From NCBI RefSeq assembly GCF_000519325.1, contig NZ_KI912613.1, positions 1,539,317 to 1,603,316 on the forward strand: a stretch of DNA of 64,000 bases. Reading direction: 5' to 3'. A program made the position numbers and the translations under genes. Positions within the stretch are counted from its first letter, which is position 1; the number at the start of each line of letters is the position of its first letter. Positions 17,160 to 26,246 of this stretch are shown here, one piece after another. The DNA is from Patulibacter minatonensis DSM 18081. Lineage in GTDB: Bacteria; Actinomycetota; Thermoleophilia; Solirubrobacterales; Solirubrobacteraceae. Under the pieces are notes generated by a model that saw only the letters and a list, made by a program, of their open reading frames with translations, was not told the origin of the DNA and did not search any database.

Positions 17160-17501
17160 TCACCCCCGCAGCGGCGGGCGCTCCCCGAGGGCGAGCCAGA
17201 CGAGCAGCCGCAGCGACGAGACGAGGCCGAGGACGCTCACGAGATCCCGCCACGCGCCGTGCTCCGCGTCACCGCACAGCTGGGCTCCCGCGAGGAGCGC
17301 CACCGAGAACACGAGCAGGACGAGCGTGCGCGTCCCGTTGCTGCGGCGGGAGGGGACCTGCAACGGCGTCATCGCAGCGACGGTGAGCCCGCGGGCACCC
17401 GGCCGCCGCCGCGGGTCCGGGCGCCGCGGACGTCGTCCCGGGCGCTGGGCGGCGAACCAGTCGCGGCTGGAGGTCGGCATCTGCATCACGCCGGACACCA
17501 T
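17160..17501 (-). CDS. Small hypothetical membrane protein
   Basis: A 113-residue reading frame with an Arg/Pro-rich N-terminal half and two hydrophobic segments (about 60-78 and 87-105), so possibly a two-helix membrane protein. Nothing recognisable is present. It lies downstream of the ABC-2 exporter on the same strand, behind a hairpin at 17503-17533. ATGs at 17501 and 17486 are both possible starts. It may not be a real gene; support is length, hydrophobic pattern and lack of a competing frame. Confidence 0.4.
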   Translation of the reverse strand: MVSGVMQMPTSSRDWFAAQRPGRRPRRPDPRRRPGARGLTVAAMTPLQVPSRRSNGTRTLVLLVFSVALLAGAQLCGDAEHGAWRDLVSVLGLVSSLRLLVWLALGERPPLRG

Positions 17502-17502
17502 G

Positions 17503-17533
17503 CCGTCCGCACCTCAACGCGAGGTGAGGACGG
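17503..17533 (-). terminator. Hairpin after the ABC-2 exporter operon
   Basis: CCGTCC-G-CACCTC (17503-17515) pairs with GAGGTG-A-GGACGG (17521-17533) around a 5-base loop, 12 of 13 bp. It lies 32 bp beyond the stop of the permease gene and right before the ATG of the small frame at 17501. Termination is likelier than an operator, but no T-tract is seen. Confidence 0.4.
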
Positions 17534-17564
17534 CACGGACGTTGCAAGGCGGATCACTACGGCC

Positions 17565-18391
17565 TCAGGCGTCCCGCCGCACCAGCCGCACCGACGCCAC
17601 CACGATCACGATCAGCGTGTAGGCGCAGAAGACCGCGAAGCCCCCGAACGTCGACAGGTGGTGGGAGTCCTCGAAGGTGCTCGTCGTGATCGTGAAGCCC
17701 GCGTTCAGCGGCAGGTACGGGTTCACGGCGTCCGCGGTCGAGTGCGGCAGCAGGGCGGTGATCCCGGGCAGGACGAAGAGCAGTCCGACGAACGCGGCGA
17801 TGCCGCCGGCGGTGTTGCGGACGAGCGCGCCGAGCCCGAGGCCGAGCGCCCCGAGGACGGTCAGGAACAGCGCGGTGCCGACGACCGCGCGCAGGGCGTG
17901 CGGGTCGCCGATGCCGTGCTGGACGTGGTGGCCGGCGACGATCGCCTGGGTGGCGAAGAACGCGACGAACGTCGCGACGAGCATCAGCGCGAAGACGACG
18001 GAGCAGTAGACCGCGAGCTTCGCCCAGAGCACGGGCAGCCGCTTGGGGACGGCCATGAAGCTCGACCGGATCATGCCGGTGGCGTACTCGCCGGAGATCG
18101 CGAGGACGCCGAGCACCCCGATCGCGAGCTGGGCCAGGTGGTAGCCCCCGACGCCCACGTCGATGGAGTCGTAGACGGCCTTGTCCTGCGCGCTCGTGCT
18201 CGCCCACCGACTCATCTGGACGGCGGAGATGCCGACCGCCAGACCGATCATCGCAACGACGGCGACGGCCAGCGACCAGCGGGTCGAGCGCAGCGACCAG
18301 AGCTTCGTCCACTCCGACCGGACGACGTTGGCCTGCGTGACGCGTCCTCCGGTGCGGGCGACGACCGCCGGGGCGGTGGGGGCGGCGGTGC

Positions 18392-18395
<4 letters not shown>
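17565..18395 (-). CDS. ABC-2 type transporter permease
   Basis: A 276-residue membrane protein with about six helices, beginning with a cytoplasmic segment ending VVRSEWTKLWSLRS, typical of actinobacterial ABC-2 permeases next to drug-export ATPases. The stretch GEYATGMIRSSFMAVPKRLPVLWAK is split by no frameshift and matches the same group in layout. Its start overlaps the ATPase gene by ATGA. Together they form a two-gene exporter; the substrate is unknown, with drugs, peptides or lipids possible. Confidence 0.88.
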
Positions 18396-19345
<950 letters not shown>

Positions 19346-19411
19346 GCGTGTCCTTCGGGGGCGGCGCGGGCGACGCCGGGGGTGGCCGGACACCCGATGG
19401 TGGCCCTCGCA

Positions 19412-19428
19412 GGTGAGTCCTCCGTGAG
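19412..19428 (-). promoter_or_regulatory. 11-bp direct-repeat operator (CTCATC family, CTCAC variant)
   Basis: On the minus strand CTCACG (19428-19423) and CTCACC (19417-19412) are 11 bp apart. A -10-like CACCAT (19402-19397) follows after 9 bp. It precedes the ABC-2 exporter genes, with a leader of about 45 nt. Confidence 0.55.
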
Positions 19429-19519
19429 AGCGGCGGGGCGCCACGGCCCCGACGGACGGCTCGGCGCATCGCGCCCCCGGGACGGACGGCCCGACCGGCG
19501 GACCCGGACCCGGCGTGTC

Positions 19520-19557
19520 CCAACAGGACGCCAACCTGCGCTCCACGGCCACCAACC
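19520..19557 (+). promoter_or_regulatory. CCAAC-family repeats, spacing 0/11/32
   Basis: CCAACA (19520), CCAACC (19531) and CCAACC (19552) occur before the lipoprotein gene at 19582. The 0/11/32 spacing is the same as upstream of 26247. A -10-like GTAGAT (19567-19572) follows 9 bp after the last copy. Confidence 0.6.
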
Positions 19558-19581
19558 GGGGCGTCGGTAGATCTCCGGGGC

Positions 19582-20301
19582 ATGACCACGAGACCCGTCC
19601 CGCCCGCCGCCACGACCCTCGCCCTGCCGGTCGCCGCAGCCCTCGCGCTCGGCGTCACCGGGTGCGGGTCCGGGGCCACCGCGTCGCCCGCCGGGTCGTC
19701 GCCGCCCGCCACGAACGCGGCCGCCAGGTCGACGGCCGCGGCCCCCGCGAGCCGGACCCAGAGCGCCGACGCGGTCGCGCGGATCGTCGCCGGCCACTAC
19801 GACGCGGAGACGAACGGGCACGCGGTGCACAAGCAGCTCCGGAACGTCATCCACGACCCCGGGCTTGTGGCGGCGCTGGCCGCGGACGACCTCCCCGCCG
19901 CCCGCGCGGCCGCTGCGCGCCTCACCGTCGGAAAGGCGCACATCAGCCGGCTCCAGGTCCGCCGTGGCGGAAGGAAGGTCGTCGACGTCGGCGTGCCGTT
20001 CTGCGTCGCCGGCCCGTCGGCGACGATCCGCGCCGCCGACGGGCGGTCGCTCGGCGTGGCGACGGTCTCGATCCAGGACGAGATCGGTGTCGTGCGGCTG
20101 CTGCACCGCCACAACCCCGCGCACGTCTTCATCAAGGGCGCGTCGGGCACCGCACGGACCTCCCTGCAGCCCGCCCGCCACGTGCGGCTCCCGACGCGCG
20201 GCACGGTCGCGATCCAGGGTCGGCGCTACGCCGTGACGTCGTTCCGGCGTTGGGCGCTCGACCACGAGCGCGTGCGGATCTTCATCCTCGCGCAGCGCTG
20301 A
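19582..20301 (+). CDS. Putative lipoprotein with sensor-like extracytoplasmic domain
   Basis: A 239-residue protein with a signal peptide ending in a lipobox (VTGC, Cys at about 28) and an Ala/Ser/Thr-rich linker (about 29-62). The globular domain (about 63-239) includes FCVAGPSATIRAADGRSLG followed by VATVSIQDEIGVVRLLHR, a layout that recalls single Cache sensor domains; this likeness is unverified. It is divergent from the ABC-2 exporter and has the CCAAC repeats also found before the GT39-type genes. It may sense or bind something at the cell surface. Confidence 0.65.
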   Translation: MTTRPVPPAATTLALPVAAALALGVTGCGSGATASPAGSSPPATNAAARSTAAAPASRTQSADAVARIVAGHYDAETNGHAVHKQLRNVIHDPGLVAALAADDLPAARAAAARLTVGKAHISRLQVRRGGRKVVDVGVPFCVAGPSATIRAADGRSLGVATVSIQDEIGVVRLLHRHNPAHVFIKGASGTARTSLQPARHVRLPTRGTVAIQGRRYAVTSFRRWALDHERVRIFILAQR

Positions 20302-20456
20302 CGGGCGGCCGCCCGGACCGCGCCCGCTCCCGGCCCGCCGGTGCAGGCCCCGACCGCGGTCGACCCGGCCGTCCAGCGCCACCGTGCCGGAGGCGTCGTC
20401 GTGGCGCGCCCGGACCACCCGGATCCGTCCCGCACGGGACGGCCTACCCTCCAGCG

Positions 20457-21395
20457 ATGTCGCGCGCCACGTCACGGGTCCGGTCGCCACCGGTCGTCGC
20501 CGCGGCGTTGCTCGTCGTCGTCGCCGCGGCGGTGGCCCTCGTCGCCGCGGTCGTCCCCCGCGCGTCCGCCGGCGCGGACCCGACGTCGTGCGCGGCCGCG
20601 ACACCGGCGGGCGGCGCGACCTATGGTCTCGAGGTCCCCGCCGGCCCGCTCCCGATGCGCGTGCTCGTGCACGTCCCGCGCCGACCGGCCGGGCGACGGC
20701 TCCCACTCGTCCTGGCGTTCCACGGCGCCGGGGCCGACGGCGCGCAGTTCCGCCGGTACTCGGGGCTCGCCGCGCTCGCGGACCGCGCCGGCTTCGCGGT
20801 CGCGTTCCCGACCGCCCCGGCCCCCACGCGCTCGTGGCAGCTGTTCGACCAGCCCGGATCGGGTCGCGACGACGTCGCGGCCGTCGGCCGGGCGCTCGAC
20901 GCGGTCCTGGGTCGCAGCTGCGTCGACCCGGGCCGCGTGTTCGCGACCGGCGTCTCCAACGGCGGCGGCTTCACCGCCCGGCTCGGCTGCGCCCTGCCGG
21001 AGCGCATCGCGGGCATCGCACCCGTCGCCGGGGGCTACCGCGCCGTCGCCCGGTGCCCCGCGGGCCGGCCGGTCTCGGTCCTCGAGATCCACGGCACCGA
21101 GGACCACGTCGTGCCGTACCGCGGTGGCGAGGAGACCGACTTCCGTGGCGCCGTGCTCCCGTACCTGCGCGTCTGGGCCGCCCGCGACGGGTGCGGTCCC
21201 CACGGGATCGTCACGCGCCGGCCCGGCGTCCTCGTCCGCTGGCGGTGGGCCGGCTGCGCACCCGGGATCCGGGTCCGTCACGTCGCGATCGTCGGCGGCC
21301 GGCACAGCTGGTCGGGAGGGACGCCCCGGGACGCCGGACCCAACCCGCTCTCCGCCGCCGAGGAGGTCTGGCGCTTCTTCCGGAGCCCCGGGTGA
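20457..21395 (+). CDS. Secreted alpha/beta-hydrolase esterase, PHB-depolymerase/LpqC-like
   Basis: A 312-residue exported esterase. A long hydrophobic N-terminus (about 12-38) acts as signal peptide or anchor. The core shows the oxyanion-hole region (LAFHGAG), nucleophile Ser-167 in GVSNGG, acid Asp-216 (GTEDHVVPY) and His-283 (GGRHSW), the order expected for the poly(3-hydroxybutyrate) depolymerase/feruloyl-esterase group that includes LpqC. Several Cys could form disulfides. The substrate is unknown. A -10-like TACCCT (20445-20450) ends 6 nt before the ATG at 20457, so the gene probably has its own leaderless promoter. Confidence 0.82.
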   Translation: MSRATSRVRSPPVVAAALLVVVAAAVALVAAVVPRASAGADPTSCAAATPAGGATYGLEVPAGPLPMRVLVHVPRRPAGRRLPLVLAFHGAGADGAQFRRYSGLAALADRAGFAVAFPTAPAPTRSWQLFDQPGSGRDDVAAVGRALDAVLGRSCVDPGRVFATGVSNGGGFTARLGCALPERIAGIAPVAGGYRAVARCPAGRPVSVLEIHGTEDHVVPYRGGEETDFRGAVLPYLRVWAARDGCGPHGIVTRRPGVLVRWRWAGCAPGIRVRHVAIVGGRHSWSGGTPRDAGPNPLSAAEEVWRFFRSPG

Positions 21396-21420
21396 CGCGA
21401 CGCACGCACCGCGGAGCGTC

Positions 21421-21448
21421 CTAACCGGACGCCAACAGTCGGCCAACC
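21421..21448 (+). promoter_or_regulatory. CCAAC-family triple direct repeat
   Basis: CTAACC (21421), CCAACA (21432) and CCAACC (21443) are each exactly 11 bp apart, in front of the GT2 gene. A weak -10-like GGGCAT (21458-21463) follows 9 bp after the last repeat. Confidence 0.6.
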
Positions 21449-21481
21449 GCGGCGAACGGGCATCGGCGGAAGGTGGCGGTC

Positions 21482-22309
21482 ATGGCCACCACCGCACACC
21501 ACCCCGCCGGCGCCGACCCGCAGCCGATCGTCCCGCTCGACCCGGCGGTGGGCGTCCGCGCCCGGCGCCTGGTGCGGCCGGCCGACGCGCACGCCCCGCT
21601 CCTGCGCAGCGTGACGATCGTCCTCCCGTGCTTCGACGAGGCCGAGAACGTCGCGGCGGCGATCGCGGCGGCGAAGCGCGCCGGCGCGATGTCGGCGGTC
21701 GACTACGAGGTCGTCGTCGTGGACGACGGCAGCACGGACGCGACGTGCGCGATCGCGGGGGCGATCGTCTCCGACGACCCGCACGTCCGGCTCATCGTCC
21801 ACACCCGCAACCGCGGGTACGGCGACGCGGTTCGGTCGGGCATCGAGGCCGCCCGGATGGACTGGGTCCTCCTGACGGACGCGGACCTCCAGTTCGACCT
21901 CGACGAGCTCCGCGACCTCGTGCCGCTGACCGCCGACGGCGACGTCGTGTGGGGGTGGCGGATCGACCGCCGGGACTCCGCGCGGCGCCGGGCGGCCGCG
22001 GCGGTCTGGAACGGCGTCGTCCGGACCCTCTTCGCCCTCCCGGTCCGGGACGTCGACTGCGCCTTCAAGCTCATCCGCCGCGATCTCCTGCGCGACGTCC
22101 ACCTGGTCTCCAGCGGCGCGATGATCAGCACCGAGCTGCTCGTCCGCTGCCGGGCCGCGGGCGCCCGCGTCGTCGAGGCCGGCGTCCACCACCATCCGCG
22201 GGTCGCGGGCGAGGAGTCGGGTGGCGACCCGAGGGTCATCCTCCGCGCGCTGCGCGAGCTCGCGTCGACGTACCCCGCGCTGCGCGCGCTCCGGGTCCGG
22301 TCGGTCTGA
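21482..22309 (+). CDS. Family 2 glycosyltransferase (polyprenyl-phosphate sugar synthase-like)
   Basis: A 275-residue glycosyltransferase. The GT-A fold is marked by VVVVDDGSTDAT, NRGYGDAVRSGIEAA and the metal-binding TDADLQ. No membrane helix is seen, as in the dolichol-phosphate-mannose synthase DPM1 type. Such enzymes load a sugar from a nucleotide donor onto polyprenyl phosphate for a GT39/ArnT-type enzyme that acts outside the membrane. Exactly that kind of gene follows 4 bp downstream. The ATG at 21482 is preferred because AAGGTGG precedes it; a GTG at 21473 is in frame. Confidence 0.88.
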   Translation: MATTAHHPAGADPQPIVPLDPAVGVRARRLVRPADAHAPLLRSVTIVLPCFDEAENVAAAIAAAKRAGAMSAVDYEVVVVDDGSTDATCAIAGAIVSDDPHVRLIVHTRNRGYGDAVRSGIEAARMDWVLLTDADLQFDLDELRDLVPLTADGDVVWGWRIDRRDSARRRAAAAVWNGVVRTLFALPVRDVDCAFKLIRRDLLRDVHLVSSGAMISTELLVRCRAAGARVVEAGVHHHPRVAGEESGGDPRVILRALRELASTYPALRALRVRSV

Positions 22310-22313
22310 GGCG

Positions 22314-24104
22314 ATGGGCACGACGCTCGCACCGGAGCGGCCGGTCGCCCCCCGGGGCGGCGCCGCCCCACCGACCGCGGAGCCCGGGGCGTCCGAGGCG
22401 ACGCCGACGGTCGACCGGCGAGCCGCCCTCGCGGGGCTCGCCGTCGTCTGCGTCCTCGCCGCCGTGCTGCGGTTCTGGGCGTTCGGGCGCGTCGACGGCA
22501 CGCCGTTCTACGACGCGGCCGTCCGCTCGATGGGGAGCTCCTGGCACGACTTCTTCTACGGCGCGATCGAGCCGGGGGGCCGGGTCGCGATCGACAAGAC
22601 CCCGGTCGACCTCTGGCTCCAGGTGGCGAGCACCAAGGTCCTCGGCTTCTCGAGCGTCAGCCTCCGCCTGCCCCAGGCGGTCTGCGGGGTGCTCGCCGTC
22701 CCGCTGCTCTTCGACGTCGTCCGCCGCGGCTTCGGCGACCGGGTCGGCCTGGCCGCCGCGCTCGCGCTCGCGGTCCTGCCGGTCGCGGTCCTCACGAGCC
22801 GGTCGGACACGATGGACACGGTGATGGGCACGCTCCTGCTCCTCGCCGTCTGGGTCGTCGTGCGCGCCCGGCCGGAGCGTCGCGCCCGCGCCGTCGTGCT
22901 CGCCGGCGCGATCGCCGGCCTCGCGTTCGAGGTCAAGCTCTTCCAGGCGGTCGTCGGCCTCCCGGCGATCGCGCTCCTCGGCCTGCTCGCGGTCCCGGGC
23001 ACGCTCCGTCGCCGACTCGGGGTCACCGCGCTCGCCGGCCTCGCGTTCCTCGTCGTCGCCGCGGCCTGGCCCGTCGTCGCCACCGTGCTGCCGGGCGGCC
23101 ACCCGGTGCCGCTCGGCTCGAAGGACGGCTCGATCGCGAGCGTCCTCCTGGGCTACAACGGCCTGGACCGCCTCGGCGCACCGACCAGCGGCAACGGGTC
23201 GGCGAACCTCACGAGCCTCCTCCGGGACGGGAGCGGATCGCCGCTCGCCCCGCTGGTCGGGATCGAGCTGGCGGCCGCCCTCGTCGTCGGGACGCTCGCC
23301 GCCCTGGTGACCGGGATCCGCGGGGGGCGGGCGCTGCCGGCCGTCGTCCGCGGCCTCGCGCGGGGCGACGTCGCCGGCGCGCTGCCCGAGGATCCCGCGG
23401 CGCTCCGCCGCGTCCTGGTCGGCACCGCGCTGGCCGTCTGGTTCCTCACCGGTCTCCTCGTCTTCTCGGCGATGGGCCAGCTGCGCCCGCGGTACCTCGA
23501 GGCGTTCACGCCCGCGCTCGCCGGAGTGCTCGGCGTCGGGCTCGTCGTGCTCGCGGACCGGGCCCTCGGGGCGCGGCGTCGCGTCGCGGCCGTCGTCGTC
23601 GCCGTCGTGCTCGCCGCGGTCCTCGCCGCACCGGTCGCCGAGAGCGCACGCCTGGTCCGCACCGGTGCCGGGGACTCGGGGACGGCCGGACGACTGCCCG
23701 CGCCGGTCGTCGCACGGCTGAGCGCGTACCTCCGCGCCCACCAGGGCGCCGGCGTCCGCTTCCAGGTCGCGAGCTCCGGCATCACGACGGTCGCCCCGCT
23801 GATCGTCCGCGACGGCCGGCCCGTGCTCGTCCTGGGCGGGATCGGGGCCCGGCCGCTGGTCACGCTGCCGGCGCTGCGCTCCGCGATCGCCGCCGGGCAG
23901 GTCCGGTTCGTGCTGGCGGGCGCCGGCCCCGCGCGTCTCGGGACGATCCGCTGGGTCCAGCGGCACGGGACCGACGTCAGCGCCGCGGCCGGACTCCCGC
24001 GGCGGGTCCGCCTCTACCGGGTCGACGGGCCCGGCGTGGCCGGGCGATCGGGGACCACCGCGGCCCCGGGAGCGGCACGCGCCGTCGTCCCGGGCCGCCG
24101 GTAG
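22314..24104 (+). CDS. GT39/ArnT-like polyprenyl-phosphate-sugar transferase, copy 1
   Basis: A 596-residue multi-spanning transferase of the PMT_2/ArnT type. Early conserved parts are FYDAAVRSM, DKTPVDLWLQ and SLRLPQA, followed by TSRSDTMDTVMG, then AFEVKLFQA and the later RYLEAFTP. About 11-12 helices lie before a C-terminal extracytoplasmic domain (about 465-596). It would move a sugar from polyprenyl phosphate to a surface acceptor. It forms an operon with the GT2 gene just upstream. Acceptor and sugar are unknown. The stop codon TAG is part of the -10-like box of the next gene. Confidence 0.87.
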   Translation: MGTTLAPERPVAPRGGAAPPTAEPGASEATPTVDRRAALAGLAVVCVLAAVLRFWAFGRVDGTPFYDAAVRSMGSSWHDFFYGAIEPGGRVAIDKTPVDLWLQVASTKVLGFSSVSLRLPQAVCGVLAVPLLFDVVRRGFGDRVGLAAALALAVLPVAVLTSRSDTMDTVMGTLLLLAVWVVVRARPERRARAVVLAGAIAGLAFEVKLFQAVVGLPAIALLGLLAVPGTLRRRLGVTALAGLAFLVVAAAWPVVATVLPGGHPVPLGSKDGSIASVLLGYNGLDRLGAPTSGNGSANLTSLLRDGSGSPLAPLVGIELAAALVVGTLAALVTGIRGGRALPAVVRGLARGDVAGALPEDPAALRRVLVGTALAVWFLTGLLVFSAMGQLRPRYLEAFTPALAGVLGVGLVVLADRALGARRRVAAVVVAVVLAAVLAAPVAESARLVRTGAGDSGTAGRLPAPVVARLSAYLRAHQGAGVRFQVASSGITTVAPLIVRDGRPVLVLGGIGARPLVTLPALRSAIAAGQVRFVLAGAGPARLGTIRWVQRHGTDVSAAAGLPRRVRLYRVDGPGVAGRSGTTAAPGAARAVVPGRR

Positions 24105-24107
24105 CGT
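24102..24107 (+). promoter_or_regulatory. -10 box of an internal leaderless promoter
   Basis: TAGCGT at 24102-24107 (overlapping the stop codon of the GT39 gene) is followed after 7 nt by the ATG of the response regulator at 24115. The same arrangement (TAGCGT-N7-ATG) occurs at 48231-48244. Confidence 0.45.
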
Positions 24108-24114
24108 GCGGCCG

Positions 24115-24813
24115 ATGGCGACCGAGACGCTCGACATCCTCGTCGTCGACGACGAGTCCGAGCTGCGGGAGCAGATCCGCCGCCTGTTCGAGCGGGACGG
24201 CCATCGCGTGATGGCCGTCAGCGACGGGCGCTCCGCGATCGACCACGCCAGCACCACGGCGTTCGACATCGTCCTGCTCGACGTCGCCCTGGGCGCGGGC
24301 CCGGACGGCTACGAGGTCTGCCGGACGCTGCGCGAGCGGCACAACATCGTGCCCGTGATCATGCTGACCGCCCTGGACTCCGAGGCCGACGCGGTGCTCG
24401 GCCTCGAGTCCGGCGCCGACGACTACGTCACGAAGCCGTTCGGTCCCGCCGAGCTGCGCAGCCGGATCAAGGCCGTGCTCCGCCGCGCCGGCAGCCGCGC
24501 GATCGGCGAGGACGTCCTGCGCGTCGGCCCCCTGGTGCTCGACCGCACCAGGCGCTCCGTGACCGTTCGCGACGCGCCGGTCGAGCTGACGTTCTCGGAG
24601 TTCGAGCTCCTCGAGGTCCTGATGACGAACCCCGGCGTGCTCCACAACCGCCAGGAGCTGCTGCGGGCGATCTGGGGCGACAACGCGTACCGCGACCCGC
24701 GCGGGATCGACGTCCACGTCCGCCACCTGCGCCAGAAGCTCGAGGTCGTGCCCGAGCGCCCCGAGCTCGTGCTGACCGTGCGCGGGGTCGGCTACCGGCT
24801 GCAGGGTCCGTGA
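24115..24813 (+). CDS. OmpR/PhoB-type response regulator (regulator C)
   Basis: A 232-residue regulator. The receiver has D12/D13, phospho-acceptor D56 (LLDVALG) and K107 (TKPF); an unusual GAGPDG stretch follows the phosphorylated Asp. The winged-helix domain ends VRGVGYRLQ. It is flanked by glycosyltransferase genes that carry CCAAC repeats, so it is the likely CCAAC-binding regulator (inference). It overlaps the kinase gene by 4 bp (GTGA). An in-frame GTG at 24106 would add three residues. Confidence 0.92.
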   Translation: MATETLDILVVDDESELREQIRRLFERDGHRVMAVSDGRSAIDHASTTAFDIVLLDVALGAGPDGYEVCRTLRERHNIVPVIMLTALDSEADAVLGLESGADDYVTKPFGPAELRSRIKAVLRRAGSRAIGEDVLRVGPLVLDRTRRSVTVRDAPVELTFSEFELLEVLMTNPGVLHNRQELLRAIWGDNAYRDPRGIDVHVRHLRQKLEVVPERPELVLTVRGVGYRLQGP

Positions 24814-26195
24814 GGCGCCTCCGCGGCCTCCGCGGCCGCTTCGCCCTGGCGCTGATGGGCGTCAGCGCGCTGACGCTGGCGATCACGGCCGCGCTGCTCC
24901 TGATCCCGCTCGACCGGGCGCTCCGGGACGACGCCGTCCGGACCCTCGCCGAGTCCGCGCGCGCCTCGCGGTCGACGGTGCGCGAGCTCCCGCCGTCCGC
25001 CTACCGCGCCGACTCGCGACGCCTGCGCCGCGTGCTGATCACGATCCGCCGGCAGACCGCCGCGGACGCCGCGGTGTACGACGCCCGGGCCGCGCTCGTG
25101 GTGTCGACCGACGTCGACGACCTCGCCCGCAGCCCGGTCGCCGGCCGTGCGATCGCGGCGGGCTCGACCGTGCGGTTCGAGCGCGCGCCGGGGGACGACG
25201 CCGACGAGGCGGCGGTCGCCACGCCGTTCACGGTGGAGGACCGGCGCTACGTGCTCGTCATGCACCGGTCGCTGAACGACCTGCCGGCCGTCCAGCACGT
25301 GGTCCGCCAGGCCCTCCTGGTCGCGGCCGGGATCGCGCTCCTGATCGCGCTCGTCGTCGGGCTCGTCCTCGCATCGCGGCTCGTCGCCCGGGTCACGGCG
25401 CTCCGGGACACCGCGCTGCGCGTCTCCGACGCCGGCATGGTCGTCGAGGTCCGCCCCGACGACGCACGCGACGAGATCGGCGACCTCACCCGCGCGTTCG
25501 CGGCGATGCAGCAGCAGCTCCGCGACCAGGAGGACGCGCGCCGCACGTTCGTGGCGACCGCGTCCCACGAGCTGCGCACCCCGCTCGCGTCCCTGCTCCT
25601 GATGCTCCACGCGACCTCGGAGGACCTCGCGGACGATCCGCCGGACCTCGACGAGGCCCGGCGGCAGGTGGGTCGCGCGCTCGGGCAGACCGAGCGCCTG
25701 ACGCGGCTCTCGGCGACGCTCCTGGACCTCAGCCGCCTCGACGCCCGGCTGCCGCTGCGCGCGGAGCCGGTCGAGCTCGGCGAGCTCGCGCGGTCGATCG
25801 TCGCCGAGTTCCCGGTCGAGCTCGGCGTCCGCCTCCACGCCGAGGACGACCTGTGGTGCACCGCGGATCCCGGCAGCGTCGCGCAGGTGGTGCGGGTGCT
25901 CGTGGACAACGCCGCGCTGCACGGCGCGGCGCCGATCGTCGTCACCGCCGGCGCCGGGCCCGGGCGCGCGGTGCTCACCGTCGAGGACGGGGGGCCCGGC
26001 GTCCGCGCCGACGAGGCCGTCAGGATCTTCGGCCGGTTCGAGCGCGGGAACGAGGCGGGGGACTCCGGGTCCGGTCTCGGCCTCGCGATCGGACGGGAGC
26101 TCGCGGTGCGGATGGGCGGCGACCTCCGTCTGGAGCCCGGCGGGAACGGCGCGCGGTTCGTCCTGGAGCTCCCCTCCACCGACGTCCCAACCTGA
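24810..26195 (+). CDS. Sensor histidine kinase, partner of regulator C
   Basis: A 461-residue kinase: first helix about 10-33, extracytoplasmic sensor region about 34-165, second helix about 168-190, HAMP, then HisKA with the phosphorylated His at about 253 (TASHELRTPLA). The HATPase part shows an altered N-box (VLVDNAALHG), G1 (DGGPGV) and G2 (GSGLGLAIG). The GTG start overlaps the regulator's TGA. Its last codons already contain the first CCAAC repeat of the next promoter. Confidence 0.92.
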   Translation: MRRLRGLRGRFALALMGVSALTLAITAALLLIPLDRALRDDAVRTLAESARASRSTVRELPPSAYRADSRRLRRVLITIRRQTAADAAVYDARAALVVSTDVDDLARSPVAGRAIAAGSTVRFERAPGDDADEAAVATPFTVEDRRYVLVMHRSLNDLPAVQHVVRQALLVAAGIALLIALVVGLVLASRLVARVTALRDTALRVSDAGMVVEVRPDDARDEIGDLTRAFAAMQQQLRDQEDARRTFVATASHELRTPLASLLLMLHATSEDLADDPPDLDEARRQVGRALGQTERLTRLSATLLDLSRLDARLPLRAEPVELGELARSIVAEFPVELGVRLHAEDDLWCTADPGSVAQVVRVLVDNAALHGAAPIVVTAGAGPGRAVLTVEDGGPGVRADEAVRIFGRFERGNEAGDSGSGLGLAIGRELAVRMGGDLRLEPGGNGARFVLELPSTDVPT

Positions 26196-26224
26196 CGCCA
26201 ACACCAGCACAAGGTCCGCCAACC
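26187..26224 (+). promoter_or_regulatory. CCAAC-family repeats, spacing 0/11/32
   Basis: CCAACC (26187, inside the kinase's last codons), CCAACA (26198) and CCAACC (26219) precede the second GT39-type gene. A -10-like GAGACT (26235-26240) lies 10 bp after the last copy and 6 nt before the GTG at 26247, predicting a leaderless message. Confidence 0.6.
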
Positions 26225-26246
26225 GGGGGCGTCCGAGACTGGGTCG

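Noticed and set aside
20302-20315. CGGGCGGCCGCCCG palindrome as a terminator
   Set aside because: A self-complementary 14-mer has no loop, and such GC palindromes are expected by chance at this base composition.
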